From Halichoerus grypus (Eukaryota > Chordata > Mammalia > Carnivora > Phocidae): a DNA stretch of 64,000 nt. Location of the stretch: NCBI RefSeq assembly GCF_964656455.1, contig NW_027555022.1, positions 48,869 to 112,868 of the forward strand, written 5' to 3'. A model generated the notes under the pieces. It saw nothing but the letters and a program-made list of their open reading frames with translations, was not told the origin of the DNA and searched no databases. This document shows, piece after piece, positions 11,630 through 23,249 of this stretch. The stretch's first letter is position 1; each line of letters begins with the position of its first letter. The position numbers were made by a program, and so were the translations under genes.

Positions 11630-12733
11630 TCGTTACAAATGTCAGCCGTGATAGGGAATTCCCTATATGTCGTGATCCTTGTTACCCCAATAAGGAATAT
11701 CTAAGTAATGGCTTGGGGGTTTAATAGTACTTAAAATTTCGATTTGGATCATATTTTACATCAATCTCTGCTCTCACTCCCACACTTAAATAAAGAATGA
11801 TATAAACCTTCTGGCTGGGCTTACGCTTAGTAACAAAATATAATCCCACCCTTTCTCTCTTTAAATCACTTCGGAATCACAGACATGTGTTTACACCCTG
11901 CCTGTTCTTTTGACTTGCTTTTTTTGCCTATCTCACCCAGGGGCTGAGTCGTCCTTGTTATTTGGGTTATATTGTTCTAGAATGTTCTTTATCCTCACTC
12001 CTAGTGCACAGTTTATTCCATTGCCCTGTCTCCTGTTTAGGAGTAGTTACCCTGTGCTTGTACGCACAAGGCCGACCACATACTATCCTCAGAGATATTT
12101 ATGTCTTCTATTTGATCTCTTTGGAATTGTTAGCAGTTTGTATAATTACTCAAGTGTTATGCAACTTGAAATAAAGTCTCAGTTATGGGGTGTAATTGTA
12201 AATTGGCACCTCTTTCATAACGGAATCCATGTCTCTAGGGAACTGGGATCCATGCTGCTCACCACCGCCCCATAGTCTCACAGTTTACATTTTCATGACA
12301 GATAGTGTCAGATGTCAAGGATTAGCCTATTGCAAATGGTCTGAGCACCATCTCGCAGGGTGACTCTGGACCCGTCTCATTAGTTAAAAGCAGACCAGTT
12401 ACCCTCACTTGCTTCAAGCAGATGAGACCTTGGAAATTGCAGCTGTCTCTCCCCCAGTCACTGGGAGGGAGGAGGGGAGGTAGGGCTGCCTATGCTGATA
12501 CAGGCCTAAAGCTCTAGGGGCAGGTGTTGGGCTGGAAGGCCTGATGTGCTGAGACGTGGGGTCCGGGACCGCAAGCTTTTCGGAATAGCTGGCAGCCTCT
12601 GGTTTCAACTCAGCGGTTTTTCCAGAATGTCACAGCATAACCCATATTTTATCCCTCACGGTAGAGCGTTTGCATGGCTGAATAAGGTAGCTACTAGGCA
12701 GATGTGGCTATTTAACTTTAAATTAATTCAAAT

Positions 12734-12843
12734 GGGGTGCCTGGCTGATTCCATCAGTGGAGCTTGCAACTCTCGATCTTGGGGTCACGCGTTTGAGCTC
12801 CCCGTTGGGTGTAGAGATTACTTAAACATAGAATCTTTAAAAA
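12734..12843 (+). mobile_element. SINEC, short variant
   Basis: Starts GGGGTGCCTGGCTGATTCC and ends GTAGAGATTACTTAAACA. Flanked by TAATTCAAATG and TAATACAAATG. Confidence 0.82.
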
Positions 12844-12879
12844 TAGTAATACAAATGAAGTAAAACGAGGAATTCGGTT

Positions 12880-12990
12880 CTGCAATCACACTTACATCAC
12901 ATTTCATGTGTCAACAGCCCATGTGGTTAATGGCTACCCTATTGGACTGCACGAATCAAATCCATCATTGAGAAAGTTCTATTTGCGGGG
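12880..12990. repeat. hAT-like ancient repeat relic
   Basis: 'CATTTCATGTGTCAACAGCC' followed by 'GGCTACCCTATTGGACTGCA' matches the relic at 25.2 kb ('CATTTCAAGTGCTCAGTAGC' and 'GGCTGCCATATTGAATA'). Remembered as a common mammalian non-autonomous element; exact name not assigned. Confidence 0.5.
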
Positions 12991-13029
12991 CTAGTTGCTG
13001 AGGTGGGCAGGTCTCTTACACGAAGATGA

Positions 13030-13129
13030 TTGAACAGCTCCTCCCCTCACTTCCTCTCTCCTTTTTCTCAACATTGTGGCTTAGCATTGCCTTAAAGTTA
13101 GAGAAGGGAGCAGGACCCAGATTTTCCAG
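13030..13129 (+). promoter_or_regulatory. GIMAP4: Likely GIMAP4 promoter and non-coding exon 1
   Basis: The ETS-type site CACTTCCTC (about 13039-13047) precedes a short segment ending in a near-perfect donor, TTTTCCAG|GTAAGAG, after 13129. The next in-order acceptor is that of the short coding exon at 14883. The total gene length that results (about 5 kb to the first poly(A) signal) is close to the human gene. The transcription start is not visible. Confidence 0.4.
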
Positions 13130-13320
13130 GTAAGAGAAAAGGGGTATTTGGGGGAGGGGACAGAGGGTAACGTGATTTGGTGGAGAGAGGACCTCTCCCC
13201 TGGGGGTATATCTTAAACCTACCGGCATACTTGTTCTCAGAAAGTGTATTTCTTGTTGGTTCCTATTTCCTGTATTTGCTGATGTTAAGCTGTAAATTTG
13301 GTGGTGGTGGTTTTTTTTTT

Positions 13321-13515
13321 AAGATCTTATTTATTTGGGAGAGAGAGAGTGAGCTCATGTGGGCTCGTGAGAGAGCACCAATGGCGGGGAGGGGCAGAAA
13401 TAGAGAAGTTGGTTCCCTGCTGAGCAGGGAGCCCGATGTGGGGCTGGATCCTAGGACCCTGGATCATGACCTGACCGAAGGCAGCCTCTTAACCAACTGA
13501 GCCCCCCAGGTGCCC
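13321..13515 (-). mobile_element. SINEC
   Basis: Reverse copy with a T-run and AAGATCTTATTTATTT at its left end and GAGCCCCCCAGGTGCCC at its right. It lies in GIMAP4 intron 1. Confidence 0.87.
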
Positions 13516-13560
13516 TGTTTTTATGTTTTGTTACTGTTTTGTTTCGTTTTTTTTTGTTTT

Positions 13561-13724
13561 TTAGAGAAGGAGGGGGCAGGTAGAGACAGAGGGAGAAGGA
13601 GAAAGAGAATCAGAACATTAAACAGGCTCCATGTCCAGCGTGGAGCCCAACTGGGCCCTGAGATTATGACCTGAGCCAAAATCAAGAGTAGGCCACTTAG
13701 CCGACTGAGCCCCCCAGGGACCCC
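13561..13724 (-). mobile_element. SINEC, older variant
   Basis: Reverse copy with the 'GGCTCCATGTCCAGCGTGGAG' type of body (cut to 20 bases in life of this note: positions 13626-13646) and head GAGCCCCCCAGGGACCCC. It lies 45 bases from the previous copy in the same orientation. Confidence 0.82.
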
Positions 13725-13835
13725 TGGATACTTGCTCTTCAGGCAGTGGGAGAACTCAGCCACTAGGGCAGTCCTCTGTTTTCACATCTAAACTGGGAGA
13801 AACAGCACAGCATTGCAGAATGAAGAGAGGGCCCA

Positions 13836-14043
13836 GGGGCATCTCAGTGGCTCGGTCTGTTGAGTGTCTGAGTCTTGACTAGGGCTCGGGTCATGATCTC
13901 AGGGTCCTGAGTCTAGCCCCGCATCAAGATCTGGGCTGGGCATGAAGCCTGCTTCAGATTCTCTCTCCCTTCCCCTCTGCACCTCCCCCAACTCACTTAA
14001 GTAAGATCTTTAAAAAGGGAGAGAGAGAGAGAGAGAGAGAGAA
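13836..14043 (+). mobile_element. SINEC followed by a (GA)n run
   Basis: Forward copy with a diverged head, GGGGCATCTCAGTGGCTCGG. The A-rich tail has been replaced or extended by about 26 bases of GA dinucleotides (14018-14043). Confidence 0.82.
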
Positions 14044-14389
14044 AGCCCACATGCTGGAACAAGGACCTTAAGAAACACCCCAAAACCTTTTGTTTTCCTA
14101 TTTCTGTTATCCTACTTACTCCCTAACACCCATCACCAACATCAAATTTGTAGCCAAAGCTGACTTTAAAAAAGTCTGTGATTTCTCTTCTCAGTTTACA
14201 AGAAGCTGTTTCCTACTCCCTATCCATAAGGGATAAAGAAATAACTCTTCCTACAAAAGGAGTGTCTGTCTTTCTAATAATGTTTTAAATGTTTTTGGAT
14301 GGCTTCTTATCAGATGAACTTGTCCTTAACAACTAGTATTTTCAGCCTGTCCTAGTCAAAGTCTGCTCCAGTGAGAGTTCTTTGTTAGG

Positions 14390-14640
14390 AAACAAAATTC
14401 AACCAAGTAAATTGGAAGATCCAATCGATTTTATTGAGCATTCATGAAGCAGGCAGCATCCCACCCTGCAAATAGAGGGGCCCTCCACTGAGCCACACTG
14501 AAGAAGAAAGGCATAAAGGCACAGAGAGGACATTAAAAAAGAAGAAGAAGAAAAGAATTTATTAGCAAGGAAAGCATTGTTTAGGCACACTGGCTTCCTA
14601 AGGGGGGGGGGGTGTCTGGGGTCTGTCAGTAAATCCCTAG
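14390..14640. repeat. Possible old interspersed repeat
   Basis: 'CCAATCGATTTTATTGAGCA' and 'CATTCATGAAGCAGGCAGCA' look like a dispersed mammalian element from memory, but the family is not certain. It also holds an A/GAA-rich run and a nine-base G run at about 14603. Confidence 0.3.
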
Positions 14641-14896
14641 GATTGCTGGGGAAGGGTGCCCAGAAGCAGTACCAACAAAGCCCTCCAAGCATTTGCTTGT
14701 GTAGAGAAAAAGGAACAATCTGAAGATGAGCCAATCTGGAGAGTGGAGAAGCTTTGGGAAATATGGGAGGAGAAAGCAAGCAGCAAGTTTACAGGGAAAA
14801 GCAATTGCTGGTCGGGGGAGGCTGAGGTTTCCACTTACTTTCCGTGTCCCTAAAATGACTAGTTGTGTTCCTTTCTGTGCAGGAGTTCCCGCTACA

Positions 14897-17884
14897 ATGT
14901 CAGCCCTGAAGTATGGTGCATGCTCCAGCAAACCTGGGAGCCTTGGTGAGAGGGTGTTGGGGGGGGGGGTCCCCTGTGCGGCAGGGCGGGGGGAGGAAGG
15001 AGAACTAGCAGGGGCTTCTCCTGAGCTGGCAGCCAGCCCTTATCCTTGCTGGAGCAAAATATCCCACCCCCATATCTGATTTCCTCTCCATTTACTTCCT
15101 CTGGACCCCCTGCACTTTCTCCTGCTACAGGGCCTTTCAGTGTCTCTTCCCCTGACTTGCTGCTCCCTCTCACTAGGCCTACAGATGCCCTAAGGATGTC
15201 CCCAGGTTGGAGTCTTCCATTGTCCTGCTAACTGAATAATCATCTGAACTCCCATCCACATTTTTTCCTTAGATAATCCTCACCATCCTGTATTCAGTGT
15301 TCTTGGTTTCTGGAAATCTCCTTCTCTCACCCCAGGATTCTGGTGATCAGATGTGAGAAACTGCATCAGGGATGGTTTTGCTAATGCTCAGAAGGTGATG
15401 GGGATGATACCTACAGATTTTGTGGAAGGCAGAGTTAGGGGTTCTGCAATATCTCTCCTCTGTTTGCTATTTTTAAAAGAATATTCCAATTTACAGAGTA
15501 GACAGAAGGGGACAAAATGGAAGCAGAGAGACCAACTGGGAGCCTCCTTGGGAGGCATGGATGCCGACGGTAGCTTGAGCTGGTGTGCTGGGCTTCACAG
15601 TGGAGAGAAGCAGACAGATTTGCAGGTGGAGCCAAGAGGGGTTGCTGATGGGCTGGATGGGGAAAGGAAAGGAAAGAGAAGAATCAAGAGCAATGCCTAG
15701 ATTTTTGGTCTGGGCAACTGGCTAAATGGCGATACCCTCTCTGAGAAATAAAATGGAGTTGTAATAGTGTCTGGAGTTGTGAGTGTGGTAATGTACGCAT
15801 CACCTTCAAGCCAAAATGGATGGTTGTGATACAGGATTCCTCATGCAGGAACCAGACTCACTCAAGGGCTGGGCCAGCAGGGTCTGCCTTCTCAGAGAAA
15901 CAGGCTCCCAAATGAGATTGCCCATTGTCTTCCATCCTGCGGGTCCCGGTTCTATGCTTAACAAATCCTGAAGCCCAGGACCCTATAGACACAGGAAGGA
16001 GATATGCAGAGAAATACTGAAGACAAATGCAGAAGAGCTGTATGGATGATTTGGTGTTTCACTCAAGGCCTGGTTATTCTGAGAACACAGTTTCTATTGC
16101 TAAGCTGTGCCGTGCTGGGATTAGCTGTCCACTTTCCTAGGAAGGAGAATGTGCTTCATCTAGTGGAACTAAGAAAGGATAGCTCCACTGGCACTAACCT
16201 GTATGGGTTTCTTTCTTTCATTTTTTATCTATCAAGGGATTTTATAGTCACTTCAGCTAACTGTCACTATTTTCTGGCTATCATTCTTTAATGTATTAAT
16301 TTCGAATGTAAAAAAAGTCACTAGATTCGAAGCTAAGGTCTTTAACTTGAAATGGAGGAATTTTGTCCTCTCTCGGGTCACAATCCCTGACAGGTTGGTC
16401 CCACACAGGAACTAGAAAGGGACGCTTTGTCTTTCTGCCCAGGCATCCCTATTGTACCCTGCCAGGACGGGATGGGTTGTAAAACCCCCCTACCTGGCTT
16501 CTTAATGGGAAGAAGAAAAGTTCCATTTTGACTACAAACTGGGGGAGGAGCGCCCACAGAGACGTCCCAAGGTCAGATTTCGAGTTACTTCCTGCATTGC
16601 TCCTATGGGGAACAGCTACCTGCGGCAGCTCGCAATTCTCTTCTTGAGCTATTTTGTTTCCTCTTCTGTGGGCTACTTAGCTGCAAAAGGTAAGAGTAAG
16701 AAGCTCCACGGAATCCTGGAAAGTCCTTGGGCCTTCCCCACGTGCGGCAAGAGGAACATCAGGCTTTCTATAGACTTTCAATAGGGCTTCTGTAGAAAGG
16801 CCTTCTGTAGCGTTCCTGTGAGTGCAGAGGTCGCTCACGGGAGGGGAGCCTAGGGCAAGAGAGGAGGAGTGTGTGAGCGGAACAGGAGCCCTGCTGGGGA
16901 AAGGGCCAGAGGTCCATCCTAATGCCCTGGCTTTTGTTTCCTGATGTCCCAGGGCTTGGAACCCAAGACCAGAGAGATGCACAACTGAGACTTGTCTTAG
17001 TGGGTAAGACTGGAGCAGGAAAAAGTGCAACGGGCAACAGCATCCTTGGAGAGAAAGTGTTTCCTTCCAGCCTTGCAGCAAACTCAGTCACCAAGGTCTG
17101 TATGAAAGGGGGCAGCCGGTGGCAAGGGAGAGAACTTGTCGTCGTGGATACGCCTGGCATTTTCGACCCCGAGGTACGGGATGCTGACACTGGCAAGGAG
17201 ATCGCTCGCTGCATCCTCCTGACCTCCCCGGGGCCTCATGCTCTGCTCCTGGTGGTCTCGCTGGGCCGGTATACGCAGGAAGAGTACAAGTCCACGAAGA
17301 AGGTTCTGGAAATGTTTGGAACCCAAGCTAGGAGATACATGATTCTCTTATTCACCCGGAAAGATGAGTTGGAAGGCATGAGTTTCCATACATTCTTAGA
17401 GGACGCTCCAGACAGCATGCGAGAGCTGGTGGATGAGTTTGGGGATCGCTACTGCCTGTTCAACAATCGGGCGACAGGAGCTGAGCAGGAGGCCCAGAGA
17501 ACGGAGCTGCTGGCGCTGGTTCAGCGCGTCGTGGTGGAGAACAAAGGAAAGTGCTTCACCAATAAGATGTACCAAAAGGCCGAGGAGGAGATTCAGAAAC
17601 AAGTCCAAGTGACACAAGAATTTTACAGAGCAGAGCTAGAGAGACGGATAGTGCAGATCAGAGAGGAGTTCGAAGAGAAAATCAGAAAGCTGGAGGACAA
17701 ACTGGAGCAGCAGAAACAAAAGGAAGAAATGGAGCAAGAATTAGCAGAGAAGGAGGCTCTCTATGCTCTAAGGCAGCAAAATGCCAGAGATGAAGTTGAG
17801 AGTCAAGGTGGGATACTTGACTTAATCATGCAAGCATTGCAGATTGCTCGATTTGTTTTCTTACTTCTGTTTAAGGAAGATTAA
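14897..17884 (+). CDS. GIMAP4: GIMAP4: immunity-associated GTPase 4 (two coding exons)
   Basis: Coding exons 14897-14945 and 16953-17884 give 326 residues (human 329). The short exon starts at 14883 after a CAG acceptor, its ATG encodes MSALKYGACSSKPGSL, and it ends after one base of codon 17 (CTTG|GTGAGA). The large exon begins at 16953 after GTCCCAG and completes a glycine codon: a phase-1 intron, as in the family. Seen: P-loop GKTGAGKS (34-41), DTPG (82-85), TSPGPHALLLVV, LGRYTQEEYK, FTRKDELEG, RYCLFNNRATG. From about residue 205 to 305 there is a long charged coiled coil (REEFEEKIRKLEDKLEQQ), then a short hydrophobic end. Known: GIMAP4 is cytosolic or ER/Golgi-associated in T cells, binds calmodulin and promotes apoptosis of activated cells. 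The open frame also continues upstream of 16953 to an ATG at 16922, but that stretch is intron and contains the acceptor. Confidence 0.95.
14946..16952 (+). other. Intron 2 of GIMAP4
   Basis: Two kilobases without any SINEC, in contrast to its surroundings. Contains a G-run at 14960-14968 and the candidate alternative first exon at 16605-16689. No other open frame has a recognisable domain. Confidence 0.75.
16605..16689 (+). other. GIMAP4: Candidate alternative first coding exon of GIMAP4 (signal-peptide-like)
   Basis: An ATG at 16605 opens 28 codons (start MGNSYLRQLAILFL, then an aromatic/serine/valine stretch, end YLAAK) and one further base before a consensus donor, GCAAAAG|GTAAGAG. The one-base remainder is the same phase as the normal short exon, so splicing to 16953 would keep the GTPase frame and give a hydrophobic N-terminus in place of MSALKYGACSSKPGSL. 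ACTTCCTG (ETS type) lies at about 16586. No acceptor is needed if it is a first exon. No known GIMAP4 isoform of this kind comes to mind, so this may be chance. Confidence 0.35.
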
Positions 17885-18001
17885 ATGGAATGCAAAGATC
17901 TATTTCCTGCATGTTTTCTGGTGGTCCTGCCCCCACAACTCATTCACCAAAGTCAGAGTGCTCTCAGCTGCGTCTCCCAGGCTCTCCCAACTAAGCGATG
18001 T

Positions 18002-18007
18002 AATAAA
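18002..18007 (+). terminator. GIMAP4: Poly(A) signal of GIMAP4 (proximal)
   Basis: AATAAA 118 bases after the stop codon, followed by GT-rich sequence. A second AATAAA at 18690-18695 could serve a longer 3' UTR. Confidence 0.65.
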
Positions 18008-19273
18008 GTTCACTGTTAGTGATCGGCAGAGGTTTGGTTGACTTAACAGGGGAGGGACAAATTGTCAGTTTGTGGAACTCCAAAGCAGAAAGTATGGATG
18101 CTCTCTACCTTGTGAATTCTTCAAAGAAGATGACCCCAAACTTTCTCTTTTGCTCCCTAGTAAAAGTTTCTCCTCTAGATTCTTCCTAGATTGCTGGATC
18201 ATCTGCCTCTGCCATCTTATTTTCGCCTTTAGGACACAGTGATCACCTCACCCATATGGTTTGTTAGAAAGATTGGTTTTGTGTTGGGTAATCTATAGAT
18301 GGAGAGGCTTATAGAATTCTTTCCAGATGATTGGAAATTTGTTTAATTACATTTTTACAGAAGGACTCAAATTGTCCCTTATCATCTGCCCATTGAAGAA
18401 CAGAGTCGTCTGGAAAAGAGATCTCTCGGAACTCAACTAAGTGAAATGCCAGAGAGAGTGGACAACAGACAGAGATTCAACACATAAGGGAACAACGTTT
18501 GCTGTGTTCAGACACATCTATAGCAGCTCTTTGACCAGATTCAGTGTAATATATTTGCTGAATTAACCAGTTCTCTCCTTTTCTTGTGAAACTAACTGTT
18601 GCTACCACACCTTGATTACTTACTGCTTTGAAGGTCATCTGCACACGACCACCCCCCACCCAGTTGAATTGCTTGCTTCTTGTTACTATAATAAAACTTT
18701 TCTGTTCTCTCATACTTGTACAGAATTGGAGTCCACTTTTTCTTGGAAAATACCACTGCTCCTTCTTCTAAGAACACAGTGATGACTTTCACTTTTTGGG
18801 TAAAAGTTCAATTTGATTTGGGAGCTAGTCTTGGTCAACCCTCAAGACATCTCTCCTCCTTTTTCCTGGAAGATTCCAGCCACATTCTCAACCAGAGAAT
18901 TTTGTCTGCCAGTCAAACACCACATTCTCCTTGGATTGATTCATTCTGCACTGATAGAAATCATGTGTAACCAAGGTTTCAGAGACCTTTCTGGTTTTCC
19001 CAGTGCAAAAATTCCCCTTTAAGATATGAATAACAGTAGGAGGTGTCTCTATCCCTTTTCCACTGGGTACTTCTCACCTAATCATTTCCAGGGCTTCCCA
19101 AAGCACATTCCCATGTGCTACGAACATGTCCTGGTGGTCATATGTGACTTGTGCCAACTCCCCTTGCTCTGCCATCTTGAAATTGGCTTCTCCATGCTCC
19201 AAGCCATTTTGCCCCAAGGGACATATACCTCTCCCGTGTTTTCCCAAAACAAATATGATTTAGACTGTACATT

Positions 19274-19467
19274 AAAAAAAAAGATTTTATTTATTTATTT
19301 GAGAGAGAGAAAGTGAGAGACAGAGCATGAGTGGAGGGGGAGGGGCAGAGGGAGAAGCAGATGCCCCATTGAGTAGGGAGCCCAATGTGGGGCTCCATCC
19401 CAGCACCCTGGTATCACGACCTGAGCCGAAGGAAGACACTTAACCGACTGAGCCACCCAGGGGTCCC
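19274..19467 (-). mobile_element. SINEC, full length
   Basis: Reverse copy bounded on both sides by TAGACTGTACATT (13-base target duplication, no mismatch), so probably a young insertion. Confidence 0.93.
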
Positions 19468-20149
19468 TAGACTGTACATTTAATGAAAGTTAGCAAGGGC
19501 TTGAGGATAAGAGAAGCACAACACAAAGAAGCTTACAATTCTTTTCGAAATTATCACTCAGAGACAGATTTGATTTCACTCTACAGAATGTGGGTGCACT
19601 TTGAATCTACTGTTTTTATCATTGGAGTTTCAGCCAAAATTCCATTATGAATTTAACATCCTATTGTGTTACGACCTTCTGTAAGCAAATATTTAATCGA
19701 AGAGCCACATCTACCTCCTAAGAAAAAAGAAATACAGGTTCATGAGATGGGAGGCCCACGTGAAGTACCCTGAAAGCAGTGTTGCCCACTTGTCTCCCAG
19801 GGCAGAAGGCAGATAGAGGGTCCTTGATAAATACTACCCATTGTGGTTCATCCAATAGGAGGATGAAACATGTGGCATATTCCCGTCTCTTGAGGTTTAG
19901 GAGCCTATATCTATTCATCCATTCATTAACACTCATAGATTGTTTGACTTCAGGGTAGATTTTATACCATAAGAAAACACGGAGAATCTAGAGATAAGTA
20001 AAACAAAGTCCCTTTTGAGACTGGTTTCCTCAGGATAAAGATTCTGAGAATCATCCAAGTGGTGTGTGTCCATAGCTTGTCCTCTTTTATTGCTGACTAA
20101 GATTCCATCTGATGGATGCACCACACTTTGTCACTTCTTCTGTACTTAG

Positions 20150-21560
20150 TCTTACGTCCCTAATTGTTTTCTCTCATCTCATTGCATTGGCTAAAACCTC
20201 TATCATGATATTGAATGGTAGTGGATGGACACACTTGCTTGGTTCCTGATATATCTTCAGTGATTCCCAGTGGAGTAAGTGAGATGCTCAACTACAGTAG
20301 TCTATAATTTGTGTGTGTGTCATTTTCAGCAAGTATTCTCCAGCCACTTTTTTCTTGAGTGAACAGCTATTCTATTATTTATCATGAATAGCTAATCAAT
20401 TTTGTCAAAGGCTTTCAAAAATCATCTATGGGAATAATCTTATGATTCTTTTTCCTTCTATCTATTAGTAAGGTGAATGATATTAATAGATTTTCTAATA
20501 ACAAACCGATTTTTCATTTCTGTTTAAATCCTCTTTGGTCATGATGTATCACATTTGACAGTGTGGTGCTGGAGTCTATTTGTTAATATTTTATTTGATA
20601 TTTTTGTATGGATGCTCATGAGAGATATTGGTTTATAGTTTTATTCTTTTGTACAGTGTTGTCAGGCTTAGGTATCAATACTATACTTCCTTTTAAAAAT
20701 TTCCCCTCATTTCCAATGTTCTGGAACAATTTAAAGAGCACTAGGACTGTCCGGACTTTGAAGGTTTGGAAGAATTTCCATGTAAAACCATCTGGTCCTT
20801 GCGCTTACTTTTTGGTGAGGTTCCTGGATGGCTTTCTCTATCTTTTCCATGTAAATTGGTCAATTTCAACTTTATCTCTCTAGTGGAGACAGTTTTGGTG
20901 ATCTGTATTTCTCTAGGAAATTATCCATTTTGTGTAGGTCTTCACATTTATTTGCAAAGAGGTCTTAAATTTTAAAAATTTTCTCTAACTCAGGGGTCAT
21001 TACCTCTTATCATTTTGAAAATTTTATTTGTGCCCCTTTCCCTTTTTTTCTTGAAAAAGTAGTTTAATTTTTTTCAACAAACAAGAATTTTAATGTGTTA
21101 ACTAAATCTAGTGTTTTGTATTCTCTACTACATCAACTCTTGTTTTTATCCTTATTATTTCCATATTTGTGCTTTCCTTTTGGTTTACTTCATTGTACTT
21201 CTCCAGTTTTCTCTTGAGAGGGGAATTGAATTGATTTATTTCCATTATTTTTATTGAAGAAGTCTCAGGTGCTGTGCATTTTCCTTCCCTCATTTTTTCT
21301 TTCTTTCTTTTTTTTTTTTTTTAAGATATTTATTTGAGAGAGAGAGGGAGTACAAGTGGGGTGGAGGGAAGAAGGAGAGGGAGAAGCAGTCTCCCCACTG
21401 AGCTTGGATCCCGACGCGGGGCTTGATCCCAAGGCCCTGAGATCATGACCTGAGCCGAAATTAAGAGTCAATTACTTAACCAAGTGCACCACCCAGGAGC
21501 CCCGGTGTGCACATTTTCTTAAGCATTATATCTCTGGTATAGATTTGTGAGAAGGGACAT
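20150..21560 (-). repeat. Old L1 ORF2 fragment, split by a SINEC
   Basis: The plus strand is the complement of the ORF2 reverse-transcriptase region: 'AAAACCATCTGGTCCTTGCG' at about 20786 is the complement of the segment before the catalytic domain, and 'GATATTGGTTTATAGTTTTA' at about 20623 corresponds to YRPISL-like sequence. Many stops and indels. Confidence 0.65.
21322..21503 (-). mobile_element. SINEC
   Basis: Reverse copy with a long T run at the left and CACCACCCAGGAGCCCC at the right, inserted in the old L1. Confidence 0.87.
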
Positions 21561-22324
21561 GAGATAGGGAATTTTTAGTTTTATTTTTAATTCCCTTTGA
21601 GTTAGTAGCTGCCTTCATAGGAAAGATGCTTGGAGCAAGCTTATGGAAATGAGTCCCCTAAGACTTTAAGTCAATTGGTTCTTGTGGAGTAGTGTGGATA
21701 GCATTGGAAACAGCCTACATAGCAAAACTAAATGTAGACTACATTTAATATAAAGAGAAATTGTAAAAATTTTACTTTTACTTTTACTTTTTCTAGTCTT
21801 TCCTAGCTCCTATCCATTACTTCTAGGGAAAAACTATAACTCAATGTTTAATCTTGTTTAAAGCAGTCCAATCTGATCTGTTAAAGAGACCCTTTAGACA
21901 GGGTTCAGTCTCTCTATGTAGGTGATTTCAGTAACTATCCCCCAGCCACCATGTTCCTCTCCTTCAGTGGGGGATAGATGCCTACGTGACATTGGAACTT
22001 GTTGAGAAATTTGTTGTTTGACAGACAGAATTTGGGACACACATCTCATTGCTTTATTCTCCTTTCTTCCTCTCTGTTTTCTTTCCCCTGTAAGATGATG
22101 GAGTATTCCCAACTCCACTTATCTGGATATCTACTGTATAAAATGTTATTGCACAGCAAATGAGACCTGGACCTTGTCATGCCAATTGGAGGAGTGATAG
22201 AATATAGACAATCCGTTCTAAAGAAACACCCTGGATTACAAGGCCGCCGTCTTTTAACAAAACCCTATTACTATTTCTTACTATCAGAAGCTGATTCTTC
22301 AGGTTTTTCTCTGTATTTTGTGAA

Positions 22325-22457
22325 GCATTCGCATGCGTCAGAGCCACCGGGAAGGCTTGCTAAAGTACAAAGTTTCTGAGAATCTGCATTCCCAACATGC
22401 TCCCAGGTGCTGCTGAAGCTCTGGCCTGGGACCATACTTTGAGAGTGACTGGCCTGG
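22325..22457 (+). repeat. MER5A-like hAT-Charlie element
   Basis: 'GCATGCGTCAGAGCCACCGG', 'GAATCTGCATTCCCAACATG', 'CTCCCAGGTGCTGCTGAAGC' and 'CCATACTTTGAGAGTGACTG' follow the remembered MER5A order. Confidence 0.65.
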
Positions 22458-23137
22458 GGCAAAGATTCTGTGATTGAATGGGAAAAAGGCAAAGTCACTT
22501 CAATAACGTTCAAGGCATTTCCCTCGTTCCAATTGTTACCAGCTGGATTCGGGGCACCAAAGACTCCTCCTCTCTGAGATTCTGATGGAAAAGCATACAC
22601 ACAAAGAACTAAACCAAATAGGGCAAAATACCAGATTTCTACCAGAAGTCTAGGACTCGCGAGTCAAGAGAACTGGAGACCGTAGCAGGGACCAGAATCC
22701 AAAGTTAGAAGTCTTCCTTCTTCTCCCTGAATGGAAGAGAGCTAGTTGCATCTAATGGGGCCGCCTGACAACCAAAGAGTCACAGTCTGAGATGACTCAG
22801 CTGGACCTGCCAGAAAGAGAACTTCTTTGGTGTGCATATAGGATGGAACAAGGAACCAAAAGTGCGGGTCATGTCTGGTCACAGCAGGTTAAAAGGGAGA
22901 GGATACCATCTGTTTCCTGTTCTTGAAAAATAAAAATATTTAGCAAGTGCCTTAGGGATGCGGGGAATTTGGTGCACAGCCGTGAACAAGGAAGTTCGCC
23001 GCCCACTCACTACTGTGAGAGTATGTGTCAGCATATTGAGACGCAAGTAACTAAAATACCGGATATTAAATTAATACTTTGTCCCAGGCTTACCCAGCAT
23101 TAAATAGGTATAAGTGTTTGGGGTTTGGTTTTGTCTT

Positions 23138-23249
23138 GTTTGAGAGAGAGAAAGAGAGAGAGCGCGGGCCGGTGTGTTGCGGAGGGGCAGAGGGAGAGAA
23201 CCTTAAGCAGGTTCCAACCTAGGGCTCATCTCCGGACCCTGAGATCAGG
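23138..23249 (-). mobile_element. SINEC remnant
   Basis: Purine-rich middle and a 'GACCCTGAGATCAGG'-like end; both the A-tail and the head are missing. Confidence 0.6.

Larger units (their letters stand above)
7620..13040. other. Intergenic region GIMAP7-GIMAP4
   Basis: No gene recognised. It holds five SINEC copies or fragments, an LTR-like fragment and one hAT-like relic. The stretches 7620-8760, 8966-10150 and 11640-12730 show no open frame with a family signature and no repeat I can name. Confidence 0.6.

Noticed and set aside
16922..16952. Start of GIMAP4 at the ATG at 16922
   Set aside because: These ten codons are the 3' end of the intron, including the acceptor CCCAG; the short exon at 14897 matches the family's gene structure and phase.
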